A DNA stretch of 64,000 nucleotides from Sporofaciens musculi. GTDB lineage: Bacteria > Bacillota > Clostridia > Lachnospirales > Lachnospiraceae. Shown piece by piece: positions 40,504-48,891 of the stretch. Made by a program: the position numbers and the translations under genes. The notes under the pieces were generated by a model. That model saw nothing but the letters and a program-made list of their open reading frames with translations. It did not search any database and was not told where the DNA came from. The stretch is from NCBI RefSeq assembly GCF_009830285.1, contig NZ_WUQX01000001.1, positions 2,542,501-2,606,500 of the forward strand, read 5' to 3'. How positions within the stretch are numbered: position 1 is the first letter of the stretch; each line of letters opens with the position of its first letter.

Positions 40504-40607
40504 TTAATTCTCCTTTCTTGTGATATTCCAGTAAGTTACATACAATTTAGGTATCCTTTCCCTGTTATCAACATATATTCTCATTTGTAGATAGCAGTTC
40601 ACCCAAA

Positions 40608-40634
40608 TTAAAAAAATTATAGGCTTTTCAGCCT
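40608..40634 (-). terminator. Small hairpin and T-run upstream of tubR
   Basis: AGGCT-GAAA-AGCCT on the minus strand is followed 4 nt later by seven T. The stem is short, so some read-through into tubRZ is likely. Confidence 0.5.
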
Positions 40635-40706
40635 TTTGCAATTAGGATGTATCATATTCTTCTACATTAGGAACTACTTTCTTCCTTATAAAAGAACATG
40701 CTCCAC

Positions 40707-40829
40707 TTACCACTCTTTTACTACTTCTCCGTTTTTCTTCCATCGAAATCCTCCTTGTGAAATTTTCACTCTACATCCGATACCCTTAGATCCATTTCTC
40801 CAAAAAGCGTAAACTAAGTAATGCTTCAT
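40707..40829 (-). CDS. Possible 40-residue basic protein under antisense control
   Basis: From the ATG at 40829 the reading is MKHYLVYAFWRNGSKGIGCR to the end VVKEW. It is basic and aromatic and has no membrane segment. The same frame is open upstream to 40991, giving 94 residues if an earlier start is used. No ribosome site is evident. The support is transcriptional: a consensus promoter upstream, an antisense RNA over the leader, and a terminator behind. Confidence 0.35.
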   Translation of the reverse strand: MKHYLVYAFWRNGSKGIGCRVKISQGGFRWKKNGEVVKEW

Positions 40830-40937
40830 CGTGTTTGATGAAACGGCACTTTCAATATGGTAGTTATTTCTATGGAAATTTTTGCAGAAACGCTTATATC
40901 GCTTGAAAATCAGTGAAAGATATGTGATAATACAAAC

Positions 40938-41012
40938 GTGGAGCGTTTCTGCTCGTTTATGTATTAGACCTGTCCGATGGTGCGCCAACACCGTTTGAGG
41001 ATAGGTCTTTTT
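40938..41012 (+). ncRNA. Candidate antisense (counter-transcribed) RNA
   Basis: A plus-strand promoter TTGAAA-17-GATAAT (40903-40931) is followed by about 75 nt folding as AACG/CGTT with inner AGC/GCT, then a terminator: AGACCTGTCC and GGATAGGTCT around GGTG-CGCCAA-CACC, then TTTTTG. The loop CGCCAA faces UUGGCG in the opposite transcript, a loop pair known from plasmid replication-control antisense RNAs. It lies wholly within the leader of the minus-strand transcript that starts at about 41021. Confidence 0.6.
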
Positions 41013-41027
41013 GTTTCCTTGATTGCT

Positions 41028-41056
41028 ATTATATATCGAATATATGTTCTTGTCAA
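41028..41056 (-). promoter_or_regulatory. Consensus sigma-70 promoter
   Basis: TTGACA (41056-41051) and TATAAT (41033-41028) with exactly 17 bp between them on the minus strand. The transcript would begin near 41021 and run through the antisense-covered leader toward the 40-residue frame and tubR. Confidence 0.75.
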
Positions 41057-41160
41057 TAAGAAAATCGAATGTTTGTTCTGGTTTTTATTGGGAATTTTAT
41101 ATCTAATGTGATATCATAAAATGACTTGAACCAAAGTATGATATATGGTATGGTAGAAGT

Positions 41161-41470
41161 GTATTAGAGGATAAAATTGTATTTATTTTAGTACAATTTT
41201 AGGAAAGAGAAAAAAACAGGGTGAAAAGGGTTATTGTCAGAATATTCAGATAAATACCTGCAAAAATGAGTCTGGAAAGCCTTGATTTTAGCGGGTTCTG
41301 AGAGCATACGGTAGAAATGAGATAAACCCGTTGTAGGGGATTGCTACTTAGGTTCTCCTTCGTCAGGTTCTCCTTCACAAGGTGTGTAGAAATGAGGGAA
41401 ACCCATTTAAGGCATTAAAACAGCTACTCAATCATTATGGAAGAAATTCTTCCTTGAGTAGCTACTTTTA
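41161..41470 (+). ncRNA. Candidate structured RNA or centromere with repeats
   Basis: A promoter-like TTGAAC-17-TATGGT (41126-41154) precedes about 310 nt with no ORF. GTAGAAATGAG is repeated at 41311 and 41386 (period 75), each followed by AAACCC pairing back to an upstream GGTT. AGGTTCTCCTTC is also repeated (41350 and 41365). It ends in a long hairpin, AGCTACTCAA/TTGAGTAGCT with inner GGAAGAA/TTCTTCC (41422-41463). It may be an RNA or the tubC centromere; the rest of 40504-41658 shows nothing more. Confidence 0.4.
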
Positions 41471-41658
41471 AGAACTTTATAGAAATAAATTTGATATTTG
41501 TACCTAAATATAAAAAACCAGACCTCAATTCAGGACTGGCTTATTTTCATTACTTTATATAATTTTTAGTAGTGCAATTAATTTTGTGTCTATGTCTTTT
41601 CCTTTATTATGGTAATATCATTATCTATTGATATCCTCATGAAAACTCTGATAGACCC

Positions 41659-42219
41659 CTAATTAACACTGATTTCTGAAAAGTCAATTTCAAAATCATC
41701 ATAAATTCCCGCCTTGACCTTATCAGAAAAAGTATATTCCTCTAATGAATCCCGTTGGAAATCATATACCATAATCCTATTCTTTTCAAAATCTACAATC
41801 CAATATTCCTTAACTCCTGCCGTGCTATATTTAAGCAGCTTCTTATAATAATCCATTGGTCGGCTTGTAGGTGATACAATTTCAATAATCCAATCTGGTG
41901 ATCCCTTGCAACCTTCTGACGTGATTTTGTCTTTATCACATATAACAGAAATATCCGGTTCAAGGTAAATATCCTTCTCTGCATTTAAAAATACTGCAAA
42001 AGGAGAAGGGAATACTTCACAATCACCTTTTTTTCTTCCTATATAATCCCTTATTCTATAAGATATTTCCATTACTAATCGCTGATGTATCATACTGGGA
42101 GTAGCCATATAATATATCTGTCCGTCAATCAATTCTGCCCTCTCCCCGTCTGGCAGAGCATATATATCATCTATTGTATAGGTTTCTTTGTAAGTCTCTT
42201 CTTTTCTTACTACATTCAT
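41659..42219 (-). CDS. Uma2 family (DUF820) endonuclease-like protein
   Basis: A 186-residue protein with the Uma2 pattern: DIYALPDGERAELIDGQIYY, then YLEPDISVICDKDK (acidic metal site), GSPDWIIEIVSPTSRPMDYY (E-x-S) and KLLKYSTAGVKEYWIVDF (YxxxGVxEYWxVD). This is a PD-(D/E)XK-like restriction fold. These proteins multiply in genomes of cyanobacteria and Clostridia and their targets are mostly unknown. It stands alone, probably as cargo. Confidence 0.85.
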   Translation of the reverse strand: MNVVRKEETYKETYTIDDIYALPDGERAELIDGQIYYMATPSMIHQRLVMEISYRIRDYIGRKKGDCEVFPSPFAVFLNAEKDIYLEPDISVICDKDKITSEGCKGSPDWIIEIVSPTSRPMDYYKKLLKYSTAGVKEYWIVDFEKNRIMVYDFQRDSLEEYTFSDKVKAGIYDDFEIDFSEISVN

Positions 42220-42366
42220 CTGCTACACCTCCGATCTTGGTTAATATTATAAGGGACTAGGACAGAGAATACAACTCATTTATTGATTTCCCCCTTATCT
42301 GTTCTTTCCACTAAATAATCAATGGAACCGTTTTGGCTTCTATCCGTTTAAATTTCTTTCTAAGTC

Positions 42367-42612
42367 TCAGATATCATATCCTTGGAAAAACGCATTAAAA
42401 TCACATGAAAAAATTTTAGTTAAAGCTATAAGCAAGTCTACACTCGGATTATTCAATCCCATTTCAACCTTGCTATATGTGCCTGTGGAGATTTCAACAT
42501 TCTCTACCTGTAATTTCGCTACGATATCTTTATTTCTTAAACCTTTCTCTATCCTTAATCTTTTTATATTTTCTCCCACCAAATGATTTGTCCGTTGGTT
42601 AATCCTTTCCAT
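42367..42612 (-). CDS. Xre-type repressor, copy A of a tandem pair
   Basis: An 81-residue protein: HLVGENIKRLRIEKGLRNKD, then the HTH ending STGTYSKVEMGLNNPSVDLL. It is about 70% identical by eye to the protein at 42715. It has degenerate copies of the same 23-bp repeat upstream (42637-42681), so it was duplicated with its operator. It probably represses itself and neighbours. Confidence 0.8.
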   Translation of the reverse strand: MERINQRTNHLVGENIKRLRIEKGLRNKDIVAKLQVENVEISTGTYSKVEMGLNNPSVDLLIALTKIFSCDFNAFFQGYDI

Positions 42613-42636
42613 ACTATCACCTCTATAAAAACAATA

Positions 42637-42681
42637 TCTAAAATAGAAGGAAAAGTGATTCCAAAATAGCAGGATAATATT
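42637..42681. repeat. Degenerate 23-bp operator repeats
   Basis: CTAAAATAGAAGGAAAAGTG and CCAAAATAGCAGGATAATAT stand in tandem with period 23 before copy A. They are diverged relatives of the exact repeats at 42978-43022. Confidence 0.5.
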
Positions 42682-42714
42682 TTCCCATAGTTTTGCACAT
42701 AATAATAGGGAGCT

Positions 42715-42951
42715 TTACTTTTGGAAAAATGAATCATAACTGCATGATAATATATCCGTCAATGCAATTAACAGATCCACACTGGGATTATTTCTGCCAG
42801 TCTCAATCTTACTATAAGTGCCAGTAGATATATCCACTCCATGTAATTGAAGCTGTGCGACAATCTCCTTGTTTTTCAACCCTTTTTCCAACCTTAGCCT
42901 TCTGATGTTTGTCCCTACTATGTGGTTTGTCCGTTGATTTATTCTTTCCAT
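42715..42951 (-). CDS. Xre-type repressor, copy B of a tandem pair
   Basis: The start is set at 42951 (MERINQRTNHIVGTNIRRLR), which aligns with copy A; the frame opens 10 codons earlier. HTH: DISTGTYSKIETGRNNPSVD. Two exact 22-bp repeats lie just upstream. The clean repeats suggest that this copy is the active repressor. Confidence 0.8.
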   Translation of the reverse strand: MERINQRTNHIVGTNIRRLRLEKGLKNKEIVAQLQLHGVDISTGTYSKIETGRNNPSVDLLIALTDILSCSYDSFFQK

Positions 42952-42977
42952 ATTCCACCATCCCGATAAAATTGTAT

Positions 42978-43022
42978 CCAAAATGGCAGGAAATGTGATT
43001 CCAAAATGGCAGGAAATGTGAT
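42978..43022. repeat. Two exact tandem operator repeats
   Basis: CCAAAATGGCAGGAAATGTG-AT occurs at 42978 and 43001, period 23. It lies between the divergent copy-B repressor and the plus-strand gene at 43048, so it can serve both promoters. Confidence 0.65.
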
Positions 43023-43047
43023 ATTCTATGACTTATAGATATAAAAT

Positions 43048-43575
43048 ATGGCTTTAGTGAGGTATGTATATGAAAAGAAATGGATCACTCTGTTTATTAT
43101 ATCTGTAACTATAGGTATTCTGGCTTGTTTACAATGGGGAAGTAAAATAATGGATATATTAACCCCTAATCCTCATTTTGCCCCACTAACCCAACACCCC
43201 ATAAATAAATCCGAAACCACTGAGGACAATATACCCCTGATAGAAGGATATAGCAGTACGATCGAAGGTTTTAGTAATGGATATATTCAAGAAGTTTCTA
43301 TTTTGTCACACAGGATTTTTATACCAGACAAGGAAGAATTTGCCAGAGATGTTATTCAAATGATAATAGATAACTCGTTAAAAGGGATTTTGTTTTCTTA
43401 TGATATCAATGGGTATCCAAATGAATTGCATATAACTGTTTATCTAAATGAGGCTGCCCATAGGAGCGGGAATAGCAGCTTTAAGATTTCTTATACACAG
43501 GATATTCAGAATGGATTTAGGTATAATATTAAAGATGATCTGGAGAAATTTAGATTGGAGATATTTGAGGAATAG
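43048..43575 (+). CDS. Membrane-anchored protein of unknown function
   Basis: A 175-residue protein. Residues 9-30 (KKWITLFIISVTIGILACLQ) form one transmembrane helix, and the remainder is predicted outside the cytoplasm. It diverges from the copy-B repressor across its operator repeats, so it is probably the repressed gene. No family recognised. Confidence 0.6.
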   Translation: MALVRYVYEKKWITLFIISVTIGILACLQWGSKIMDILTPNPHFAPLTQHPINKSETTEDNIPLIEGYSSTIEGFSNGYIQEVSILSHRIFIPDKEEFARDVIQMIIDNSLKGILFSYDINGYPNELHITVYLNEAAHRSGNSSFKISYTQDIQNGFRYNIKDDLEKFRLEIFEE

Positions 43576-43735
43576 TAAAAGGGTTAGCCATTTTGTTATT
43601 GTTTCATGGCTAACCTTTACTGTGGATATTTTAAATTTTTGTTATGGATTACAATGGTCTGAAATAATTTCCATATTCCTATCAGAAATTCTTATATTTT
43701 GTGGGTTTTCTGTAGTAATACGGGTTGCAATAATA

Positions 43736-44155
43736 TTATAATTCTATTTTTTTATGATTAGCTCTATTTCCAATAAACTCCATAACTTCTTTATTACATT
43801 CAATAGAATCTAAAAATTCTTTTGGGATTTCTTTCATCGAATCTATTAACAACCACGTCATATTACTATCTTCCTTATATTTATCCGGAGTATATTTTTG
43901 TAAGTTCTTTTTTTGTGTCTTAAATATTTCACCACTCTTATAGTCATAATCTTCTACATGACACCAATAGCAAACCGGGAAATTACCAAGAACCAAAATT
44001 ACATATTCCGGCTGATCTGCAATAGCTTTATCCGTAGAGTATGTTACTTTCCCATTCATAAGAAAATATCCCAAATGAATTGACAGTATATCCTGAGAAG
44101 TTAATGAATCCCTTTCTCCTTTATAGTTTGATAATTTTAGCAAACGAATATCCAT
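43736..44155 (-). CDS. Unknown 139-residue protein
   Basis: Begins MDIRLLKLSNYKGERDSLTS and contains EYVILVLGNFPVCYWCHVED. No family recognised. It converges with the plus-strand gene at 43048. Confidence 0.55.
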   Translation of the reverse strand: MDIRLLKLSNYKGERDSLTSQDILSIHLGYFLMNGKVTYSTDKAIADQPEYVILVLGNFPVCYWCHVEDYDYKSGEIFKTQKKNLQKYTPDKYKEDSNMTWLLIDSMKEIPKEFLDSIECNKEVMEFIGNRANHKKIEL

Positions 44156-44848
44156 TTTTATGTTCCGTCCTTTCCACTTATCTGGTGTATAAATATTTGT
44201 CGTTTATATCTCTTTAAAATAGTAACACCTATTTTTTAATTTTTCAATATGGCTATGCTACGTTTATATTTATCTATATCATATAAAGTATTTTAAACAA
44301 CATATCTTACAATTTTATATGTACATTCACATTCCCCCTCTCCCACAAAATTCCCGAACACAAATTCAATAATTGATAATCATTCTCAATTACTATATAA
44401 ACCTATCATGTTAGTAGGTTTTAAAATTTCATACCTCCAAAAATTTATTTCCCATTAATCCAATAGCCAACAACACTAAACCCTATCAAACAAAAAAGAA
44501 ACAAAATAGTTTCTTCCTCCGAATCACTTCCCGAACATATTTTTCTTGAGTACCTTTTATCACGTTTACTGACCATATCAATAGATTTTTATATGGTAAA
44601 CTTTCCATCCCTCTCACCCTTTCCAAAAACTCCACTCACCAATCCAATCCCACACCACTCCAACGCCAAAAAATAAATCCCTTCCACCGAATCAGTCACA
44701 TTTTCCACCATATCAGGCAAAAAAATAACGGCTCCCTCATGCCATACGACACAAGAAAACCGTTATAAACACCTATATTTCTTACCTTTTCTTAATTTTC
44801 CATGATCCGCTTCAAGCCTCTACCGAACATTATGTAATCTCAACAACC
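44156..44848. other. 693-bp gene-poor stretch
   Basis: Very AT-rich, with stops in all frames. It holds a Fur-like 7-1-7 palindrome TGATAATCATTCTCA (44374-44388) and a weak ATAACGG/CCGTTAT hairpin near 44728-44766. Nothing else can be supported. Confidence 0.4.
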
Positions 44849-45265
44849 TCATTCCTGCTTATTCTTGAACACATATCGCTCAGCAGTAGAATAAAATGCA
44901 TCCTCCACTATCTGCAACTCTTCATCAGAAAGCATCCCCTTCATCCTTAACGACAGCAAGATATTATCACATACCTCTTTCTTTGCCTGGTTACTTTTTC
45001 TGGTGTCGTCCCTAGATCTTCCTCTTTTGACACATTTATATCCTGCTAATGATATGGTTCTTGGTTGAAAATCATTCATCTTAATCAATCCTGCCCGTTC
45101 CAACTTCTTTAATTTCTCTCGTACATCTGATGGAGATTTTATACCTGTCCCTGAAGAGATATCCCGGAATGAAGGAGCAAATCCATATTTCTTAAAGTAA
45201 TCTACAATAAACTTATATACGCTCTTTATTTTATGATCTTCTGAGTTTATGTCCTGCTTCTTCAT
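44849..45265 (-). CDS. LexA-like DNA-binding protein without peptidase domain
   Basis: A 138-residue protein. HKIKSVYKFIVDYFKKYGFA, then PSFRDISSGTGIKSPSDVRE, match the LexA N-terminal winged helix (family pattern G..PS.R.I....G..S...V...L..L...G.I). The Ser-Lys peptidase domain is absent; the second half is charged. It could compete at LexA boxes or control element genes independently of RecA. It lies 29 bp downstream of the serine recombinase, in the same direction. Confidence 0.75.
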   Translation of the reverse strand: MKKQDINSEDHKIKSVYKFIVDYFKKYGFAPSFRDISSGTGIKSPSDVREKLKKLERAGLIKMNDFQPRTISLAGYKCVKRGRSRDDTRKSNQAKKEVCDNILLSLRMKGMLSDEELQIVEDAFYSTAERYVFKNKQE

Positions 45266-45294
45266 AACCTTATTTCATCCTTTCCATTATGCCG

Positions 45295-45888
45295 CTATTT
45301 TCCTTCCACAATACGCAAATATTTGTAAACAGAATTCCTGCTAAGTCCTGCCAGCCGTGCAAATTCTGATAGATTAATTACACCATTAGAGAACTTTGGA
45401 TAATACCTAAAAAATGATTGCGGGATATCTTCTATCTTAGTTTTATACCGTCCAATATGTTTCCCTTTTGTTCTTGCGTTTTCTAAGCCCGATTTTATTC
45501 TTTGGATTGTGATTTCCCTCTCCATTTGTGCAAATACTGACATCATGCGCAACATTCCCATGGTCATAGGATCAATTTTACTCCCAGTACAATCAACAAT
45601 GAAGCCTCCTACAACTAATTTCAAATTCCTATTCTGAACCATTTCCAATATCTCACATAATTGCTTTGTCGAACGGGATAACCTGCTTACCTCTGTACAG
45701 GCAATCGTATCGCCTTCCTTTACCGTTTCAAGAAGCTGCTGCAGTTTTTCCCTGTCCTCATGGGATCCACTTTCATATTCCCAAAAAATATTATGTTCCT
45801 TAATTCCCAATGCAACCAGTTCTCTTTTCTGTCTACCTATATCTTGCTTATCTTCATTGGTTGAGGCTCTTGCATATCCATATTTCAA
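45295..45888 (-). CDS. Serine recombinase of the resolvase/invertase family
   Basis: A 197-residue protein beginning MKYGYARASTNEDKQDIGRQ, with catalytic Ser in ARAS, and EYESGSHEDREKLQQLLETV and EVSRLSRSTKQLCEILEMVQ. Helix E and a C-terminal HTH (SEFARLAGLSRNSVYKYLRI) follow. This size fits multimer resolvases of plasmids, which would suit an element that spends time as a circle; inversion is an alternative. No obvious res-site repeats were seen nearby. Confidence 0.9.
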   Translation of the reverse strand: MKYGYARASTNEDKQDIGRQKRELVALGIKEHNIFWEYESGSHEDREKLQQLLETVKEGDTIACTEVSRLSRSTKQLCEILEMVQNRNLKLVVGGFIVDCTGSKIDPMTMGMLRMMSVFAQMEREITIQRIKSGLENARTKGKHIGRYKTKIEDIPQSFFRYYPKFSNGVINLSEFARLAGLSRNSVYKYLRIVEGK

Positions 45889-46127
45889 ATCCGTTCCCTC
45901 CTTCCATCCAAATATAGAGAATCCATAAAATCGTTCACAAAAAGGTATAAACTATTTCTTGAACAAAATCGGCTATTTTCCCCATACTTTTCATTCCAAA
46001 ATGACTATTTTCCAACTGTTCACATTTTCAAGTGTTTTCTTGAACAACATTTCCAGATCCCATTTTCCCCATTGTCATACCGTGTTTCTCCCTATATAAT
46101 AGTATCAATTACAGGAGGACAATCACC

Positions 46128-46403
46128 ATGGACATTGAAATCAAACCACGAAATCCACTCAAAAAACTTTTATCAAATCTCCATGACAAATTAGAGGACA
46201 TATTATTTTTCCTGATCCGCAAGACACCTCAAGCCATTATTCCGCCATCCATTATGTTATGGTTTGAAAACTATCTCAATAAGCGTTCTAAGGAACTACA
46301 ACAAGAGATCATCCGCCAGCAATGGAGACAACTATATCTTGAAAAAGCTGTAGAAGAAATCCATGCCACCCAGAAAGTGAAAAAAGCACAATCAGAAGAT
46401 TAA
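46128..46403 (+). CDS. Small basic protein of unknown function
   Basis: A 91-residue protein, MDIEIKPRNPLKKLLSNLHD to the end, behind GGAGGACAATCACC. It has one moderately hydrophobic stretch (ILFFLIRKTPQAIIPPSIML) and a coiled-coil C-terminus. It is on the plus strand among minus-strand genes and diverges from the recombinase. No family recognised. Confidence 0.6.
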   Translation: MDIEIKPRNPLKKLLSNLHDKLEDILFFLIRKTPQAIIPPSIMLWFENYLNKRSKELQQEIIRQQWRQLYLEKAVEEIHATQKVKKAQSED

Positions 46404-46476
46404 CTATTTTCCGTTGTGCTTTCCTTTCTTTGTTATTTATTGAGAATTATTCTCATTTAATATTTCCACTTCTGAA

Positions 46477-47001
46477 TCACATCTGCCAGAATAACATCTT
46501 GTCCAACTGATACCGGCAGTAAGTTATAAACTCATTACAAAACTCCGGTGATTCCGAATAGATATTACAAGTTTCCTCAATCCAGACATCCATCCCTATT
46601 TCTGGATACAAGTCTGAAATAGTTAATGATATGTAATATTGCGGTTTCTCACCATAGCACTGATTGATCTGCATACTTGCATTAAGCAACAAATTTTCCG
46701 CTGTCGGAATACAGCCTTCGATTATGCTATTCATCAGATATATATTTATTGCCCGGCTAATCATACCATTCAGCTTATTTTTAATAATAGCAGGTGTATT
46801 TTCCGTAAAAGGAAATGATATCAAGACACCTTCGCCGTCTGTATCAAACGTTATATTATGGTTCTCAATATTAAAATCCCTGAATTCATATGCTAATTTT
46901 TCCACAATTCTACCTCTATATATATTTCGTGACTTTCCTTGCAACCCTCCAATACTTATCTGCTTTTTTTGATATTTCATCTCGAATGGGTTCTTCCCCA
47001 T
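46477..47001 (-). CDS. Unknown 174-residue protein
   Basis: Begins MGKNPFEMKYQKKQISIGGL and contains ITFDTDGEGVLISFPFTENT. It overlaps the 58-residue gene upstream by 86 bp in another frame, so the first part may be untranslated and the real start could be downstream. No family recognised. Confidence 0.55.
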   Translation of the reverse strand: MGKNPFEMKYQKKQISIGGLQGKSRNIYRGRIVEKLAYEFRDFNIENHNITFDTDGEGVLISFPFTENTPAIIKNKLNGMISRAINIYLMNSIIEGCIPTAENLLLNASMQINQCYGEKPQYYISLTISDLYPEIGMDVWIEETCNIYSESPEFCNEFITYCRYQLDKMLFWQM

Positions 47002-47092
47002 GAGGGAAACCTTTTACTATTTCTGATAGTTTATCTCCATAACCCATACAAGCCGTATAAATTAACTGTAATTCTTCCTGAGTAAAATCCAT
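46916..47092 (-). CDS. Small 58-residue protein
   Basis: From the ATG at 47092 it reads MDFTQEELQLIYTACMGYGD and ends ARKVTKYI. GGAG lies upstream. It resembles a small helical protein common in Lachnospiraceae elements (function unknown). Confidence 0.55.
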   Translation of the reverse strand: MDFTQEELQLIYTACMGYGDKLSEIVKGFPHGEEPIRDEISKKADKYWRVARKVTKYI

Positions 47093-47165
47093 TATATTTC
47101 CTCCATTATTCTATTGGGGACTGCCGTTATAGCAATCCCGATATTTATGTAGCTGCTCAAAAGAA

Positions 47166-47318
47166 CTATTCACTTCTCTTTTTAGTATCCTTGTACCATT
47201 TAACTGTAGACTCTCCTTTAAAATTCGTTTTCGGCTGTAAGATTGTTGACCTTCCTACGTTTGTAACAATTCCATTTTTCTTTATAACCGCAAACGTTAC
47301 TATTGCCCGTTCATTCAT
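47166..47318 (-). CDS. Small 50-residue basic protein
   Basis: From the ATG at 47318 it reads MNERAIVTFAVIKKNGIVTN and ends YKDTKKRSE. AAGGAGG lies just upstream of the start. No family recognised. It is packed between the 58- and 135-residue genes. Confidence 0.55.
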   Translation of the reverse strand: MNERAIVTFAVIKKNGIVTNVGRSTILQPKTNFKGESTVKWYKDTKKRSE

Positions 47319-47321
47319 ATC

Positions 47322-47729
47322 TTAATTCCTCCTTCCCATTGGGTGGTTCCCCATTTTTAGTCTCACATTACGCATGTTTCCACGCATGAAACACATATCC
47401 ATGTTGTCATCCTGACATTTTCCATTTATCTGCCGGAAATATCCATTTAAATTGAACGAATATGCCCTGCTCTGTAAAGGAATACATTTTCTATTTCTTA
47501 ATACTGTTATCGCTGCAATTACTACACTGTTTGTTAATGAAATATTCTCCCGAATGATATTTTCCAGTGATTGTCTTAAACCACAATATCCAGTATCAAT
47601 ATAATGCTTGGTGCTCTTGCCACTTTCATTTATAAAGAATACGATCCGATATGAAAACGCATTTTCATTCAAATTATTAATCATGCATTTTCTATCTATG
47701 TCTTCAAGAATGGTTGATATTGTATTCAT
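47322..47729 (-). CDS. Unknown 135-residue protein
   Basis: The start is set at 47729 (MNTISTILEDIDRKCMINNL) behind GGAGGAAG; the frame opens at 47771. It contains YRIVFFINESGKSTKHYIDT and a cysteine/arginine-rich C-terminus. No family recognised. It follows the DUF262 gene. Confidence 0.55.
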   Translation of the reverse strand: MNTISTILEDIDRKCMINNLNENAFSYRIVFFINESGKSTKHYIDTGYCGLRQSLENIIRENISLTNSVVIAAITVLRNRKCIPLQSRAYSFNLNGYFRQINGKCQDDNMDMCFMRGNMRNVRLKMGNHPMGRRN

Positions 47730-47783
47730 ACTTCTTCCTCCGATTCCCTTGGTAGAAAGGGGATTATTCATCCCCCCTTTATC

Positions 47784-48878
47784 CTATGCAGCCTTTACAA
47801 GCTCCTCAAAATACTGCTCCATTAATGCCACCAGATAATTAAGTTTCCCACGGACAACCCCAGGATCTCTTGTTGAGCGATTCGTAGAGTTCAGCATGTC
47901 CCACGTCTTACCACCGGCTTCGGTTTTTTTCCCGCCATTCACAAACCAGTCAAGGAATCCGCTAAACTCATTGTCTTTCCTTCCTGACTCTATAAACGCC
48001 TTGAATAACGCTATAAAAATATGTGTATGCTTAACATCAAACAGATCTTTGGTTTCCGTTGTGATTTCCAGTGAGTTAGTCAGCCTTGTAAATAATTTGT
48101 CGAGATTTTCAAAATCAGAAATACATGCGTTTTCATTCAGCCATTCAAAATTTTTCCTTGATTCCTTCCGGTATTCATTAGGATAGCTGCAAAGAAGGAC
48201 TGAATCTGCTACAATCCTCTCAAATGTCCCGTTCATTTTGCCTTTTGCATTGCCGGAATATATATCTGAAAAGAAACGGTTTTCCGTTATCTGCCTTACA
48301 TCCGTTGCAAAATTATCAATATAAGTAAATGCACGCTGATTCGTATTCATTGACTTATGGTTGTTGTATTTGCGGACTAATTTAGAAATTTCCGTTGTTT
48401 CGCAGTTTTGGTGTACTGCAACTTCAATCTGGTATTCATCAAACCGATCCCGTAATTCTTCTGGAAGTTGTTCATATGTTTTATTACGGATGTCACATTG
48501 TACAGATTCCCAAATAATTTCCCCTTGTTCGTCTCTTTCGGGTTTCCCGCTTTCATCCAAGACTTTGCGTTGATATGTAATCATAAACTCATCCAGATTC
48601 TTTGTAATCCTGGTATTTGCATATCTGAATAAAGAAAGCGAACTGCTACGCTGAAGGCCGTCTATCAGCCACAACTTTGAAATATCGTTTGAAATTTCTT
48701 CACCGAGAATGATAGGAGGCATATAACCATCCGTCAGGACTGTGGCAATCAGTTCATTTACCATGTTATGATTCCACTGCCCACTGAGCCGCTGTACTTC
48801 CTGATCCGTGCGGATCGTCTCCTTTTGCATTAATTTCAGATATTGCCCTAAGCTGTATGTCTGTTTCCTGATTTTCAT
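47784..48878 (-). CDS. DUF262 (ParB/Srx-fold, GmrS-like) protein
   Basis: A 364-residue protein. TDQEVQRLSGQWNHNMVNEL and LWLIDGLQRSSSLSLFRYAN carry the (Q)R...W and DG-QR motifs of DUF262, the nuclease/NTPase fold shared with ParB and GmrS of type IV restriction. The GmrD-like HNH half is not fused. Such proteins in phages and plasmids may be anti-restriction or partition related. It follows the sigma factor gene by 13 bp in the same operon. Confidence 0.75.
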   Translation of the reverse strand: MKIRKQTYSLGQYLKLMQKETIRTDQEVQRLSGQWNHNMVNELIATVLTDGYMPPIILGEEISNDISKLWLIDGLQRSSSLSLFRYANTRITKNLDEFMITYQRKVLDESGKPERDEQGEIIWESVQCDIRNKTYEQLPEELRDRFDEYQIEVAVHQNCETTEISKLVRKYNNHKSMNTNQRAFTYIDNFATDVRQITENRFFSDIYSGNAKGKMNGTFERIVADSVLLCSYPNEYRKESRKNFEWLNENACISDFENLDKLFTRLTNSLEITTETKDLFDVKHTHIFIALFKAFIESGRKDNEFSGFLDWFVNGGKKTEAGGKTWDMLNSTNRSTRDPGVVRGKLNYLVALMEQYFEELVKAA

Positions 48879-48891
48879 TAAAATTTCCCTC

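Noticed and set aside
41300..41440. GTAGAAATGAG...AAACCC repeats as a CRISPR array
   Set aside because: Only two copies, poor identity outside the 11-bp core, unequal flanks and no cas gene in the window.
46441..46455. TGAGAATTATTCTCA as a Fur operator
   Set aside because: It lies between two converging gene ends with no promoter nearby; it is better explained as a weak terminator stem.
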